5,814 nt of DNA from Planctomycetota bacterium. GTDB taxonomy: Bacteria > Planctomycetota > Phycisphaerae > WQYP01. Positions 5,674 to 5,814 of the stretch are shown here, one piece after another; within the stretch, counting starts at the first letter, position 1; the number at the start of each line of letters is the position of its first letter. The stretch is from positions 1 to 5,814 of the forward strand of contig JAJZEY010000494.1 of assembly GCA_021805585.1 (NCBI GenBank), given 5' to 3'. The notes under the pieces were generated by a model, which was not told where the DNA came from, made no database searches, and saw only the letters and a list, made by a program, of their open reading frames with translations. The translations under genes were made by a program, and so were the position numbers.

Positions 5674-5814
5674 ACGGAGCGGTTTATGGCCTTAATGTCA
5701 TTTACCGCAAGCCTCCATTCGGAACGTTGCCCGTAAATTGGGAAGGAACGGCCCAGTGGTGATAAAAAAGAGGGGATGCCTCAAAATACGGATCAAGAGC
5801 GGACATGAAAGCAC

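Larger units (their letters stand above)
5596..5814. other. Upstream region of the GH35 gene; no convincing gene
   Basis: It holds the GH35 promoter and a palindrome, listed separately. Two edge possibilities remain. A minus-strand frame is open from the window edge to a TAA at 5702-5704 (about 36 codons, possibly the end of an upstream gene). A plus-strand ATG at 5805 has only three codons visible. Neither is long enough to judge. The minus strand at 5765-5783 also shows GAGG, loop CATCC, CCTC and six T, a very weak terminator shape that would argue against the open frame being coding. Confidence 0.4.

Noticed and set aside
5765..5783. GAGG/CCTC hairpin followed by six T on the minus strand
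   Set aside because: A 4-bp stem is too weak to call a terminator, and no upstream gene can be confirmed within the window.

Overview
The window carries two complete genes and the start of a third, all on the minus strand, so transcription runs from high to low coordinates. It looks like bacterial chromosome: dense, rather GC-rich coding sequence with AT-richer gaps, Shine-Dalgarno-like sites, sigma70-like promoter boxes and an exported glycosidase. The host cannot be named. A soil or sediment polysaccharide degrader, for example in the Planctomycetota/Verrucomicrobiota or Acidobacteriota, would fit the large exported GH35 enzyme, but this is only an impression. I see no rRNA, tRNA, insertion sequence, CRISPR array or phage gene.

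Layout from the right edge (upstream) to the left. At 5596-5814 there is no convincing gene. It holds a perfect TATAAT -10 box at 5603-5608 and a palindrome at 5651-5673. From about 5511 down to 2782 lies a large exported glycoside hydrolase family 35 beta-galactosidase with both catalytic glutamates and two tandem C-terminal beta-sandwich modules. The first ~55 codons of its longest ORF (5595-5431) are AT-rich, start right at the promoter's expected transcription start and contain an operator-like palindrome at 5472-5490, so the real start is probably 5511 or even a TTG at 5430. The 394-nt gap at 2388-2781 has no gene. It holds weak terminator-like hairpins just after GH35, a good candidate promoter at 2601-2629, and a predicted ~200-nt leader with three consecutive stem domains.

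That leader precedes a P1B-type heavy-metal efflux ATPase (255 to about 2372). It has a histidine-rich N-terminus instead of a CxxC metal-binding domain, and its last two membrane segments match none of the best-known metal-site signatures. After 74 nt an unidentified small membrane protein starts with TTG at 180 and runs off the left edge. It is probably co-transcribed with the pump.

The pump and the galactosidase show no functional link. They look like neighbouring, separately promoted units. The most interesting points are the possibly regulatory structured leader and the non-standard transmembrane metal site of the pump.
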